Assembly: GCA_037974965.1 (NCBI GenBank)
Contig: JBBPFI010000005.1
Coordinates: forward strand, 1,736,001-1,800,000
DNA: 64,000 nucleotides
Source: Dacryopinax spathularia
Lineage: Eukaryota; Basidiomycota; Dacrymycetes; Dacrymycetales; Dacrymycetaceae
Direction: 5' to 3'
Of the stretch, positions 13,437-24,395 are shown in pieces; position 1 is the first letter of the stretch; the number at the start of each line of letters is the position of its first letter. Under the pieces are notes generated by a model. The model searched no databases and had not been told where the DNA came from. It worked only from the letters and a program-made list of their open reading frames with translations. Both the position numbers and the translations under genes were made by a program.

Positions 13437-14709
13437 ATGGCCCTCGACCGCACCCAAGTAATCAACTTCAACTCCGGCCCCTGCGCCCTCCCCACCCCCG
13501 TGCTAGAAGAAGCAGCCCGCGGTCTGCTAAACTACAAAGGCACCGGCATCGGCCTAACGGAGCTCTCGCATCGGAGCGGCTACTTCGGCGAGATCGTCAA
13601 GGACCTCGCTGCTCTCATTCGCAAGCAACTGGACGTGCCTCCGACGCATGAGATCCTCTTCACGCAGGGAGGCGCGACGGGCCAGTTCAGCGCTGTAGTA
13701 CTCAACCTGCTCGCTCGGCACCGCTTACTGCACCCGGAGGAGACGGAGGAGGAGACGGTGATGGACTACGTCGTCACCGGTAACTGGAGCAAGAAGGCTT
13801 CCGAGGAAGCTGCTCGGCTCGGAGGGGGAAGAGTGAACATCGTCACTGATGCCCGGACGGTCAGCGAGGACCATAAGACCTTCGCTGCGATCCCGCCACA
13901 CGAGTCGTTCAAGTTCTCCAAGAAACCGGCGTTCATCTACTACTGCGAGAACGAGACGATCGACGGGGTGCAGTTCTCTACTGACCCGAGCTCGCCAGCT
14001 GCGTTCCCGTGGGAACTGATCAAGGAAGAGGACTTCATCCCTGTTGTCGGGGACTACTCGTCTTCTTTCCTTTCGAGGCCGATCCCAGACCTGGCGAGAC
14101 ACGCCCTCATTTACGCTGGCGCGCAGAAGAACCTCGGCCCTGCTGGCCTGACGGTCCTCATTGTGCGCAAGGACTGCCTGGTCGATACGGACGCGGCGGC
14201 CAAGCTCGGCGCCCAGCCCGTGCCTATAACGATGGACTGGAAAGTCCTGCACGCCAACAACAGTCTCTACAACACCCCTCCAATGTTCGCGATGTACGTC
14301 GCCCAGCTCGTGCTCGAGCACGCGGAGCGCGAGGGCGGGATGGCCGCAATCGTGAAGATGAACGAGAGGAAGAAGGATATGCTGTACGAGGTGCTTGATG
14401 AGGGCGCCGCGAAGGGGTGGTTTAGGCTCAGAGTGCAGAAGGAGAGTAGGAGCTGGATGAATCAGACGTTTCATGTGCTGGGGGAGGGGAAGGAGAAGCT
14501 GTTCTTGGAGGAGGCGGATAAGATTGGGTTGAAGGCGTTGGCGGGGCATCGGTGCGTGTTTTACTCCGACCCGTCCATATACGCAACTAATGTGTACAAC
14601 CAGCTCGGTCGGCGGTGTTCGTGTATCATTGTACAACGCCATCACAGAAGCCCAAACAGCCGTTTTAGTCGACTTCATCCGTGCTTTCATCAACCAGCAC
14701 GCCGCATGA
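13437..14709 (+). CDS. SER1: Phosphoserine aminotransferase
   Basis: A PLP-dependent class V aminotransferase that converts 3-phosphohydroxypyruvate and glutamate to phosphoserine, the second step of serine synthesis. Exon 1 is 13437-14551 and exon 2 is 14604-14709. The 52-nt intron has an ACTAAT branch site, and splicing joins LKALAGHR to SVGGVRVSLYNAITEAQ, the conserved C terminus; the unspliced frame would lose it. Family marks are INFNSGPCALPTPVLEEA at the N terminus, ILFTQGGATGQFSAV, YYCENETIDGVQF, VGDYSSSFLSRPI, and AGAQKNLGPAGLTV with the Lys that forms the Schiff base with PLP. SLYNTPPMFAMYV and GGMAAIVKMNERKK follow as expected. The length, about 405 residues, is normal. The upstream in-frame codons from 13401 begin with a non-conserved stretch and are taken as leader. 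Confidence 0.96.
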
Positions 14710-14788
14710 TCGTCTTTCCTTCTAGTTTGAAATCGATTGGGTCAATGATGTTATAATGAAGATGAATTTGTACCATGCCATGCATCTG

Positions 14789-15781
14789 TCATCTAGCTGG
14801 AGCGCGCAGCAGCAGCTCGATATACCAATTGGACCTCTCCCATCCATCCTGCACAATCTCCACACTCCCCGCCGTCTCATCACCGTCATCCTCACCTTCC
14901 AGGATGTGCATACCCAAGTTCGCCGCAGCCTGCTCGACCAATCCCCTCAGCTCCCCCCTCTCAAACATATGATAATACCTCTGATGCACCTCCTCCTTCT
15001 CCCCCTCTTCCTTTCCCTCCGCCTTCCCCTCTGCCTTTCCTTTCGCTTTCGCCCCCTCAACCCTCTTCCAAGGCACAAAAACATCCTGCACTTTCCGCCC
15101 CCTCCTCTCCGGATCCTCAGGCACCGCACGCTTGCTAAGCTCGTCCTGCTCCGTAGCCCATACATAGATCAGCACTCTCCCTCCTTCGGGCTTTACGGAC
15201 CTGAGCAGGGCTTCGACCGCTGTGCGGCGCCGGGAGGGGGTGGAGAGGTGGTGGATTGTCGCTATTGATATGGCGAAGTCCTGTTCCCCCACCTTCTCGT
15301 CAGTATGAGTGGTCTTTCGAGTCGAGGTAGAGAGCGAGGGAACGTTAGAGATAGAAGGAGCAGAGGGAAGAGGTAGAGGTGAAGGTAGAGGTGAGGTAGA
15401 GAGAGAAGGGAAAGGACGCACAAACACCCCAACCCGCCAAGGCACCGTCATAGCATCCCCCCTCACGACTTCCCTCTCCTTCCCCCCTGCCCTCCTAGCG
15501 TGGGCAAGCAACCCCATACTCCGATCCATCCCAACAATCAACACCTTCCCATCCTGGTCCAGCGGGAGGTACTTCCCATTCCCGCACCCCGAGTCCAACC
15601 CTACGCTCCCTGGTGAAAGGGAGGCCAGGAAGTTGGCGATTATGGGCCAGGGCTTATAGCGCGTTTGGGAGAAGTGGTCCGCTATTTGGTCGTAGACCGT
15701 GTGCACGTAGAGGGACTCATGGGCCGAGGGGTCGGACTGGAGGGCTGCTAGCTGGGCGGCGTCGTGTGGTTTGAGGGACAT
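14789..15781 (-). CDS. TRM9: tRNA (carboxymethyluridine34-5-O)-methyltransferase
   Basis: A SAM-dependent methyltransferase that completes mcm5U at the wobble uridine of tRNA-Arg/Glu, acting with Trm112. It is read as one exon of 330 residues. Marks are HESLYVHTVYDQIADHFSQT, YKPWPIIANFL, SAM motif I LDSGCGNGKYLPL, the acidic loop GMDRSMGLLAHARR, DFAISIATIHHLST (motif IV/post-motif), GRVLIYVWATEQ, and a C-terminal HMFERGELRGLVEQA. There is a ~45-residue Pro/Ser-rich insert between MTVPWRVG and EKVGEQDFAIS; it is open in frame, but an unspliced in-frame intron cannot be excluded. A second Lys/Glu/Ala repeat (AKGKAEGKAEGKEEGEK) precedes the C-terminal block. The gene converges with SER1, with 79 bp between stop codons. 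Confidence 0.93.
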   Translation of the reverse strand: MSLKPHDAAQLAALQSDPSAHESLYVHTVYDQIADHFSQTRYKPWPIIANFLASLSPGSVGLDSGCGNGKYLPLDQDGKVLIVGMDRSMGLLAHARRAGGKEREVVRGDAMTVPWRVGVFVRPFPSLSTSPLPSPLPLPSAPSISNVPSLSTSTRKTTHTDEKVGEQDFAISIATIHHLSTPSRRRTAVEALLRSVKPEGGRVLIYVWATEQDELSKRAVPEDPERRGRKVQDVFVPWKRVEGAKAKGKAEGKAEGKEEGEKEEVHQRYYHMFERGELRGLVEQAAANLGMHILEGEDDGDETAGSVEIVQDGWERSNWYIELLLRAPAR

Positions 15782-15963
15782 GAGAAGAATTGTCGGAGGT
15801 GGTGGTCATGACATGGTGGTCGTATCGTAGGAGAATAGTATGAGGGTCTCTCGAGTCAAACAAATATGTATCGGGGCAACGTCCTCAAGCAGACAATCAA
15901 TGAACTAATGTCCTTAAAACTGATCTTATTCCAGCTAACTGCACTACGGATAACGACATATGA

Positions 15964-17074
15964 TCACGACAGCGCCCGACTAATGCCATGAGCCATAACG
16001 CTACGGCTTGATCAGCCCTTGTTCCAACAGCGAAAAGAAACAGGGACTCACTCGTGAACAAACCACAACGGATGCAGCGTATTCAGCCAGAAATACGTCG
16101 ACACCGGCTCACACCCCACAACCTGATACGTAGTCGTCGGCGTCCCGTTCGCATAATCGCCACAATAGCCCGTAACGTTCGAGAACGAGAACACGTCCGC
16201 ATTGTCAAGGAGGGTGTTGAACAGGGTGTTGGTGTCGTATACTACGATCGAGCCGATGTCGGGGTAGAGGTAGCGCATGGCGGAGATACGGTTGGTGAGG
16301 TAGGTGTTGTAGAGGGATATGGCGGACTTGACCGCGGCGGTGGTGTTTGTGCCTTGGGCGAGGAAGAGCGGGGCGCGGTCGATGGGTGGGACCTGCATAT
16401 ATTTCGTTTAGACTGGCCGAGGGAAGGGGAGACGAGACTCACGTTGAGGAAGAGGAAGTTGCGAGCGCCGCGTTCGTACAGGTTGTTCACTTGCTGGAAG
16501 TAGCGGTCCATCAGCAGGCTGAAGAAGACGGGCTGGCTCAGGTTCAGGTTGTTCGTCTGCCACGCATTGCCGACATCGTTGATCTGGTCTTGCGTTAGTG
16601 CGTGAACGTGTTTATGAAGACGAGACGTACACCAATGAAGATAGCAAACAGCGTGTTGTTGCTAGACCAAGGAACGACACTCGGCGGCGGGCTGAAATAC
16701 TGGTCCCAGAGCGTGACCTGATCTACGAGACTTTGCACAGTCGGCAAGTACGGCGTAACGAGATACGAGTCCGTCGTTGCCCCTCCATACGCGAGGTTGT
16801 ACACTTTGGTATAGGTGACGTTGTATGTCCCACGCAGGTACTGGACCCAGTTGAGGCCGTCGGACGCCGTGTACCCCGGGTCTGGCGAAGTGATACCAGC
16901 GGAGACGTTGTATCCTGTTGTCGTGTACGAGTCGCCGAAGACGAACATGTACTCGCTGACCGGGAGCGTCAGCGGATCACTCGACGAGAGAAGGGTATGG
17001 ACGACATACGTATTATTCCATGTCAGCGCTTGGGCGAAGGGCAGCAGCCCAACCAGGAGAGCGGAGAGCAGCAT
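15964..17074 (-). CDS. Secreted GDSL/SGNH esterase, CE16 acetylesterase-like
   Basis: A secreted hydrolase, likely removing acetyl groups from plant cell-wall oligosaccharides as CE16 enzymes do. The ATG at 17074 gives a signal peptide (MLLSALLVGLLPFAQA). SGNH block I is MFVFGDSYTTTGYN with the nucleophile Ser. Block III is FIGINDVGNAW after joining exons over an intron with a GTACGT donor near 16631. The C-terminal block is YFWLNTLHPLWFVH, with the catalytic His. Several N-x-T/S sequons fit secretion. About four short introns occur; the last is best spliced at TAG so that WFVH continues as DVMAHGISRALS and stops at 15964-15966. The position usually occupied by the catalytic Asp (DxxH) is Asn here (see findings). 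Substrate is not determined. Confidence 0.85.
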
Positions 17075-18674
17075 AGCAGACAAGCAAGTCCTTGACAAAC
17101 GAGTTACGACTTTGCCAGAGGAGGCAGGGGTGTAGGCGTCATCTTATAGAAGAGCGACAGAACAGGCACAGGATATCTCCGCATGAAGTGCTATGCTTCT
17201 GCCTACATTGTTGTCCGGGCGAATGTTCGAGGGTGTTACATTCACCGCATGGAGCTGTCAGGCGTACGAAGCTGTAGCAATACCAGGGCGAGGTGCACAG
17301 TAACAGACTGCCGCGTTTTCCGACATCGCCCGCAGAACTCAACGTTCAGGCAAGAGCTGCCGACATGTTTACAGAGCGAGCAATCCACTCAGCCAGAGAA
17401 CAGCGCGTCCGAAGATCATCCGTGCCCAAAATCGTCATCAACGCAACCAATCGGGGATCAGTCCGAGCGCCAGTTCGGGAGAAGCAGCGAGAGCAGAAGT
17501 CGACTGAGAAAGAACATGCTCGTCTGTTCAGGTTTAGCCGCTTTGAATCCCGAGGGGTGAAGTGGGCAGGAAGGAAGGAAGGGACGGAAAGCCTGAGGCG
17601 CGCGGTGCCCCGCTTCCGAGAACAAGGACGCGATCGGGCGGCATCGAGTGGGTATCTTACATCGGACCCAGGGCATAATCTTACGTCGAGGCGACTGGCA
17701 GAGAGCGTATATGCAGTCGTCGGCGCATATATGCTCGGTATACAGCGCATACATGCGTCAGCGACGGCACATACGCACGCTAGAACCCGGGGCACTCTTA
17801 CGTCGAGACGGCTGGGAGTGTGTGTAGATGCAGCCGTCGGCGCATATATGCTCGGTATACAGCGCATACATGCGTCGTCAGCAGCATACACGCACGCTAC
17901 CAGAGGGCTCGCCTCGCTCGCCTGGTATACATACATCGTACGCAGCTCGCAGAGACGTATCTGCTCGGCGCCGCTTTGCGCATATACGCGTTCTGGGAGA
18001 GCGCGGGCTTCGCCGCCATGCATCAAGGCGAAAGTGCAGCGCACGGTGCCTGTATGCATGGAAGCGGCGCACACGTAGCCTCTGCAGCGCGCATATATGC
18101 GTCAAGCGGTAGCCGGCAGCATATACATACCTGCGAGTGGGCGCACCTACGTAGACCAGGAACGAGCGGAAGATCGTGGTTGGGCAGCGGCCTGCATATA
18201 CCGGCCGCACTCGGTAAGGGAGTAGCAGGTACATACCGCCGCTGTCATAGAAGGAGGGGAGGGAGGGACACGCCTTGCCCTCTTCGCCTCTTCTCCCCTC
18301 TGGAGCAGTACGAGGGGGAAGGAGAGGGGACTAGAGCAAGAGTGTTGTCCTTCCCCAGCGTCCCGCGAGGGGTTATTATATGTGAGGAAAAAGTTATGAT
18401 GACGTCTGTTGCCTTCCAAGCAAGGAGCAGAAATTAGAGGGGATCGGCAATCGATTCGGTATTGTAGACAAGCTTTTTGTGGAGTACATTGTCTTTGTTG
18501 TGCCAGGAATGATGATAGCAGTGAACAATGCATTCCCCGCAAATGTGGAACGCGCTGAGGCCGCGTCGAACCTTGGCTCGGGATAGGGACAATTACATTC
18601 CCTTGGCACTTTCGACCATCGGCCAAGATATTGTTGCCTCATTCATTCATTGAGCTCATTGTACATTTCCAATT
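17075..18674. other. Intergenic between the esterase and AP-2 mu, GC-rich with TATATG islands
   Basis: A 1.6-kb divergent region. Its middle (about 17680-18240) is unlike the rest of the window: GC-rich DNA sprinkled with short alternating purine-pyrimidine islands such as GCATATATGC, GTATAC, GCATACATGCG and GTATGCATGG. It contains the tandem repeat listed separately. Long ORFs cross it on both strands, but I regard them as by-products of the repeat. Confidence 0.6.
17680..17913. repeat. 117-bp tandem repeat, two copies
   Basis: Copy 1 starts at 17680 and copy 2 at 17797, both with CTTACGTCGAG. The best-kept core, CGGCGCATATATGCTCGGTATACAGCGCATACATGCGTC, recurs exactly 117 bp apart (17721 and 17838). 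A shorter relative of the unit start (CTTACATCGGACCC) lies near 17656, so the array may have been longer. Since 117 is a multiple of three, ORFs on both strands stay open through both copies. Confidence 0.85.
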
Positions 18675-20395
18675 ATGATATCCGTGAGTCCTTATTCTAT
18701 CACAGATGGGAGTTGATCCATAGCGATGTGCAGGGCTTCTTCATCTTCAACCAAAAGGGCGAAGTGCTCATCTCGCGGCTATACCGGACAGACCTAAAGT
18801 GCGCCCCGCATCCTATTGTCCCTACTCGTGAACGAGACTGACATCGAACTGGGTTAGACGGTCCGTCGCCGACGTCTTCCGCGTACAAGTGGTATCCAAC
18901 ACCGACGTCCGCTCACCAATCATCACCCTCGGCTCGACGTCGTTCTTCCATGTCCGGGTAGCGAACGTCTATGTCCTGGCCGTGACAAAGTACGCCTCCG
19001 TCTCTTCCTGTTGTTCGGCATGTGAGGATGAACGCTGACGGGAGACAGATGTAACGCCAACGCCGCTCTCGTATTCGAGTTCATCTACCGATTCATCTCG
19101 ATCGCCAAAGCCTACTTTGGGAAACTGGACGAAGAAGCGGTCAAGAACAACTTTGTGATGATCTACGAGCTGATCGATGGTGCGCCCGCCTGTTTACCTT
19201 TACTTTCCTGTGAGAGCACTAGACCTGACAAATTGGGCAGAGATCCTGGACTTTGGATACCCGCAAAATAGCGAGATCGAGACGCTCAAGCACTATATCA
19301 CGTCTGAGAGCGTACGGTCCGAGATTGCGCTGGTCCGTCATTTCTCCCTGTCTGCAAGGCGTATGTTGACGAGGCATGCAGAGAGACGACTCGAAGATCG
19401 CAGCCCAGACAACAGGGTCGACATCATGGCGAAGAACAGGCATCAAGTATAAGAAGAACGAGGCGTTCGTAGATGTTGTCGAGGTTGTGCATCTGCTTAT
19501 GAGTGCTAGTGGTGCGCCCATCCGCCTCGTCCTGACGTGTAGTGTGCTGAGATGTTGATAGGAACAGTACTCCGAGCGGACGTAACCGGTCAAGTACTCA
19601 TGCGCGCCTACCTGACCGGCATGCCCGAATGCAAATTCGGCCTGAACGACAAAGTCGTCCTGCAAAACGCGCGTCGCGCCGAAGGCGAAACGTACGAAGC
19701 CGGCACGGTCGAGCTCGAGGACGCGCAATTCCACCAATGTGTTCGGCTAAACATGTTCGACACGGATCGGAGCATCACTTTCATCCCCCCTGACGGCGAG
19801 TTCGAGCTGATGCGATATCGCGCGGAGAGCAGCGTGCATTTGCCTTTGAGGGTACAGCCGATCGTTACGGAGGTCGGGAAGACACATGTGGATTACACGA
19901 TTGCGGTGAAGGCGAACTTTAACTCGAAGCTGAGCGCGACGGAGGTCGTGCTCCGGATACCTACGCCACTGAATACGACTCACGTGGAGTGTAAGAGCCC
20001 AGCAGGGAAGGCGAAGTACGTCCCGGCGGAGAACGTGATTCGATGGGCGTACGTGCCCCGCTCCCTTTCCCTCTCAGGAGAGCAACTAACAGCGAAGTGC
20101 AGAATCCCTCGGATACAAGGAGGCAGCGAAGTGACCCTCTCCGCCACGGCCTCCCTAACCCAAACGACCGACCGCAAGCCCTGGCAGCGCCCGCCCATCG
20201 ACGTGGACTTCCAAGTCCTGATGTTCACGGCTTCTGGCCTCCTTGTCAGGTACCTGAAGGTATACGAGAAGAGCGGGTATAATAGCGTGAAGTGGGTGAG
20301 GTATTTGACGAAGGCTAATGGGAGTTATCAGATTAGGGTGAGTGCCCTTCTTACTGACTATTCTGAGTGAGGCACTGATTATACGGCAGTTTTGA
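18675..20395 (+). CDS. APM4: AP-2 adaptor complex subunit mu
   Basis: The cargo-binding medium subunit of the AP-2 clathrin adaptor at the plasma membrane. Nine exons are predicted: 18675-18683, 18734-18798, 18858-18989, 19049-19179, 19241-19332, 19382-19511, 19562-20048, 20103-20337 and 20390-20395, giving 428 residues, the normal length. The N-terminal longin-like domain has [37 protein letters not shown] and [20 protein letters not shown]. The linker has [20 protein letters not shown], and the mu-homology domain has [20 protein letters not shown] and [21 protein letters not shown]. The C terminus is NGSYQIRF. The sequence is closer to AP-2 than to AP-1 mu (LDFGYPQ with an ITSES linker). 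The first coding exon is only 9 nt and the last only 6 nt. It may work with the NECAP homologue at 39971-40670. Confidence 0.95.
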
Positions 20396-21995
20396 TCATT
20401 GCGAACGCTTGGAAAAGGACGTTAATTTGTATTTCTACTTATCTGGCACTCAATGCTATCGTATACCCCGTTGCCACAGCGGCGATACCTCGAAAACCGA
20501 CCAAGGCCGTACTTTCACCGATTGCTCTACATCGGGCCGCACTCGGCGTGGTCTTCAAGCTTCGGGTACTCGGACGTTACCAAGCGGCAAGGTAGTCCAA
20601 CTTGCGAATGCCTATCCGATGATCTTATTCGATCACGTCCACTCATTGTTAACCGATCTGGCCCACTGTTTGTTCACCACATCACCTCGGGCGATCCAGA
20701 TCTACGATCCCCGACCCGTCGCTCGGAGGGTCGTCCACGTCTTCCCAGACTTCGGGACGCGCATCATTCTTACGTAACTTAGCCACGATGAGGCCGTCGC
20801 CGCGATAGCTGGTGACTCTTGTCCAGATCCTCAAACTTGATTGGCCCGAGATCTGGCATGGATGCCCATTGTTCTCTTGGCGTCTCGTAGCTCACTCATC
20901 CACACTAGAACCTCACAAAAGCGCGTTCATACAGCTCGAACCGTATACATGTGATGGCACGGGAGCGCTTTCGGGATCGGGTTCCGCTGCTTGCAGCTTT
21001 CGGTCAGAATTCATTGTCATCCTGTCCAATGATGGTTTCAATTGGTCTTTGTGCTCCCGCAAGAGGAGGAGCACGATCACCAGATGGTGATGGCTCGCGC
21101 CTATGGAAAATCCTTGCGACATCGAAGCCAACGGAAAGCGGCGTGCGTCAGCCGGCCGTCGAGCGTTGACATGCAACCCCGGCCACAAAAGCTACTTTCG
21201 AAACTAGAACTTGCGGACGATATGGCCAGAAGGCCCCATGCGTTACTCGTGAGGAATCGCAGTTACATTTCCTGGAAAGTTACGTGTACCACTGTTCGGC
21301 TCAAACCTCGGTATGGACAATCAGTGGAACTCAATCACTCAATCACATCAGCCCCTGACGAAGTAACTAGCGCGAATTCGCCGATCAGCGGTTGCTCCAG
21401 TCCATAGGGAAAAGACGTAAGACGTCCACCACCTCGTTATTGTCCTCGCTCGGCGTCTGCCCAGTAACGAACTAAGCAAAGTTAAACTCCGGAAATGCTC
21501 GCTCGGTATCCGTACCTTCCCTTTGATCTGACGTGCCTGACACATGGCCCTTCACTGCCATCACCCACCTCCACGCGGTGAAGAAGGGAACAACAACGGA
21601 ACCCCTCAGAATACGCCTTCCATCCGCGCCTTCCGTTTCCTGCTGTCAAACAAAAAGGCTTCTCCCTCCATGGAAGGCAATCGCAGCAACGACTCGGCTT
21701 CCACCGAATCGGTCGGGGATTATTATACATCTGTTATTCAAACAGAATCAAGGGACCGCTAGGTTGGAAGCTGCTAGATACTGTCCCATCTGCGGTGCGG
21801 TCTAGCCTGCATCACCGTTCAACCTTCGCGCCCCGCCCATGCTGCTGCTCTAAAGCTCATTAACCGGCTGATCATCGTCCACCAAACCGCTCTTTGTCCT
21901 CTGACCCCTGTCGCTCTTTCCTCTTTCACGCTCGCTAATCTTCGGTCTCTTATAACCTGGACCGCGCTCGCCTTCGCCCACTCTGGACAGGCAAG
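20396..21995. other. Intergenic, no gene recognised
   Basis: ORFs of 65-122 codons occur in several frames (for example 20409-20777), but none shows a domain, biased composition or splice-linked partner. The last ~150 nt are the pyrimidine-rich leader of the carboxylesterase. Confidence 0.5.
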
Positions 21996-23801
21996 ATGCG
22001 CACCGCCCTCCGCATCCTCGCCTGGCTCCTCCCTCTCCTCCTCGTCGGCCTTGCAAGATGCATGTACATGCCTATCTCTGCCGGTCCTAAAGTGGTCACC
22101 ACCGTTACTCCCCTCGAGTTGGCAGTAGGGACGACAACGAGCGCAGGAGCGACGAAGTACGTCGTACGGTATGCGACGACTCCAGTTCGGTGGGGCGCGC
22201 CTGTGTTGGTGCATAATTGGGGGACTGCGTACGTCCCTCCTCCTTCTCTACCATCTGGCCCACAAGGAGCTGATGCGCAAGGGCAGGAACGCGACGGACC
22301 CATCGGCCATGCCACCCGTTTGCCCGCAGGACAACTACTCCCCCGGCGAGTACAGCGAGGACTGTCTCTTCGTCGTGCTCTACGTTCCGCCCAATACGCG
22401 CCCTTCCAGCTCGCTGCCGATGCTCATGTGGGTCGTACGTCCCCCTTCGCTTCTCTCTTGTTCTGCCCAGGGCTGACATGAGAACGAGTAGCACGGGGGG
22501 ACAAACATCATGGGCTCTGCCTCTAACCCCGGGCTGGACGGCTCGAACCTCGCAATCGCAACCCAGTCCATCGTAGCCGTCGTCCAGTACCGCCTAGGCG
22601 TGCTCGGCTTCCTCCCACCCTCAACACCCGGCAGCGTCAGCAACCCCGCCCTGCGGGACTTGATCGCAGCCCTTCAATTCCTACACACCGTCGGCCCCTC
22701 CCTAGGCGGCAGCACCGCCCGCGTCACGCTCGCCGGCCAGTCATCCGGCGCTGGCCTCATCCGAGCCCTCCTAGGAACGCCAAGCGCCAGCCAGCTATTC
22801 GCGCGCGCATGGCTGCACAGCGATCCGATGAACTACGGACTCCTCCCTCCCTCTTCCCTGCAACCATACGTCCAAGCCACCTATTCCGGGATCTCGAACC
22901 CTCTCAAGGCGAGCATCGGCGACTTGTTGGGGGCGTACGATAACGCCCTGTACGACTTGGAACAGCCGTTCGACCTCGTCGGCCTGGAGGGGCCGCGGCC
23001 GGTGGTAGATGGTCAACTGGTACAATACTGGATGCAGCCCTTCCCCACATCCTACGCACCCGCCTCCCGCCTTTTGCCGGGGAATTTGAAGCCTATAGTA
23101 TTGACGACCACTTCAGCAGAGGCGGGCCCGGCAGATTATGCGAACCCGATGTTTGCGAGCCCGTTGCCGGAGGAGGTGGTGCTACCCGTGCTGGAGAGCG
23201 TGTTGGGCGAGCCGAGGGCTGGGGAGGTGGCGAATAGCAGTTATTACGCCATGCCGGCGGATGGGGATGCGAGGAATTTGTTGGTCCAAGTAGGGACGGA
23301 CTATCTCTGGCGCTGTACGTCGCACTCTTTCTCCCTTCCCCCCTCCCACTCTTCACTCAATGTCGGATGCAAGCTGACGCCTGGGCAGGTTCTAACTACG
23401 CATTCGCCCGCGCCTACTCAGCCCGCGGAGCAAAAGTCTACGTTGGAGAATTCCAATCCGGCTCCATCTACCCCGACAACAGCCAATACCCCTCCGTCGC
23501 CTCATTCTGCACCGACACACCCTCCACAGTCTGCCACGAAGACGACATCTACCCGCTCTTCGGCACATCTCCCTCCCCCTCCGTGGCCGTGCAAGCGCTC
23601 ACCAAAGAACTCCAAAACCGATATGGGCAGTGGGTGTTTAATGGCGTGCCTGGGGGGGACTGGAGAGGCGTGCAGGGGGACGATGTGGGCGCTAGGATCC
23701 TTGGTGGACCGAGGGATGGTGGGGAGGTCGGGGTGGGGGCGTGCGATCCGGGGTTTTGGGGGAAGGCGGTGGGGTTCGATTATCAGGTTTATTCGTCCTG
23801 A
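21996..23801 (+). CDS. Secreted type-B carboxylesterase/lipase
   Basis: An alpha/beta-hydrolase of the carboxylesterase type-B family (secreted lipases and esterases). A signal peptide starts at the ATG (MRTALRILAWLLPLLLVGLARC). Three introns fit: VHNWGTA joins NATDPSAMPPVCPQ, LMWV joins HGGTNIMG, and DYLWRC joins SNYAFARAYSARG. Marks are the oxyanion motif HGGTN, SEDCL-like YSEDCLFVVLYVP, the nucleophile elbow LAGQSSGAG (Ser), a Glu in TTTSAEAGPADY, and the C-terminal CHEDDIYPLFG with the likely catalytic His. The conserved QYRLGVLGFL strand is intact. Cys pairs (CPQ and EDC) fit the family disulfide. Length is about 540 residues. Substrate cannot be read from the sequence. Confidence 0.9.
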
Positions 23802-24395
23802 GAACTATTACTGTTGCTGTTGCTGTTACTGTTTCTGTTGTAGCGTAGTGTATGCACTTTCGATACTGTTGAGTGACTTTTCGGGTTTATGGATGTGTTA
23901 CCTACTTGAGACAAGGCGGACTCGGGCGTGACTATCTCCGAAGTTGATAGCGTCGGCATGAACATACTTTGTCTCGGCGGATCAGGATCAGCGCGTTGGT
24001 TTTCTTCGATCATCGATCGGCCGCACGCACCCTCTTCAATGCCGCACATACTGTATCAACATATCAGCCTTGTCTCGCACCGCATTCCCAAACGGATGAA
24101 CCGCGTTCACCTCACTCTCACCGGAGTGCTAGTTCCTCTCTGCTGGCGATGTCCACCGGTACGAGCCAGGACCCGACCAATCCAGCGGAGTCCTCTGCGG
24201 CGGGCGACTCACGACCTGCCCTAAAAAGCCCAGCTAGAACCCATCCATACTAGCCTAGCTTACACACCGACCGGGGCGCCTTAACTGCCGGCCTCTCATG
24301 CCCATGCCCACCTCCACGCTCGTCCGTAGCGTACAAAACGCACGGCGTCACAAAAAGCTCTCATCCCCACCAACGACAGCTTTCGACATCAAGAG
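23802..24395. other. Intergenic: 3' side of the carboxylesterase
   Basis: Contains a degenerate TGY trinucleotide run (23808-23840: ctgttg/ctgtta units) just after the stop codon, then pyrimidine-rich promoter-like sequence for the next gene. No gene seen. Confidence 0.5.

Noticed and set aside
17293-18078. Overlapping long ORFs on both strands across the 117-bp repeat
   Set aside because: A repeat whose unit is a multiple of three keeps several frames open at once. The peptides are rich in Cys, His and Arg, have no splice logic and no start context.
20409-20782. Two overlapping ORFs just after AP-2 mu
   Set aside because: They follow the correct AP-2 mu stop, have no homology texture and sit in 3' flanking DNA.
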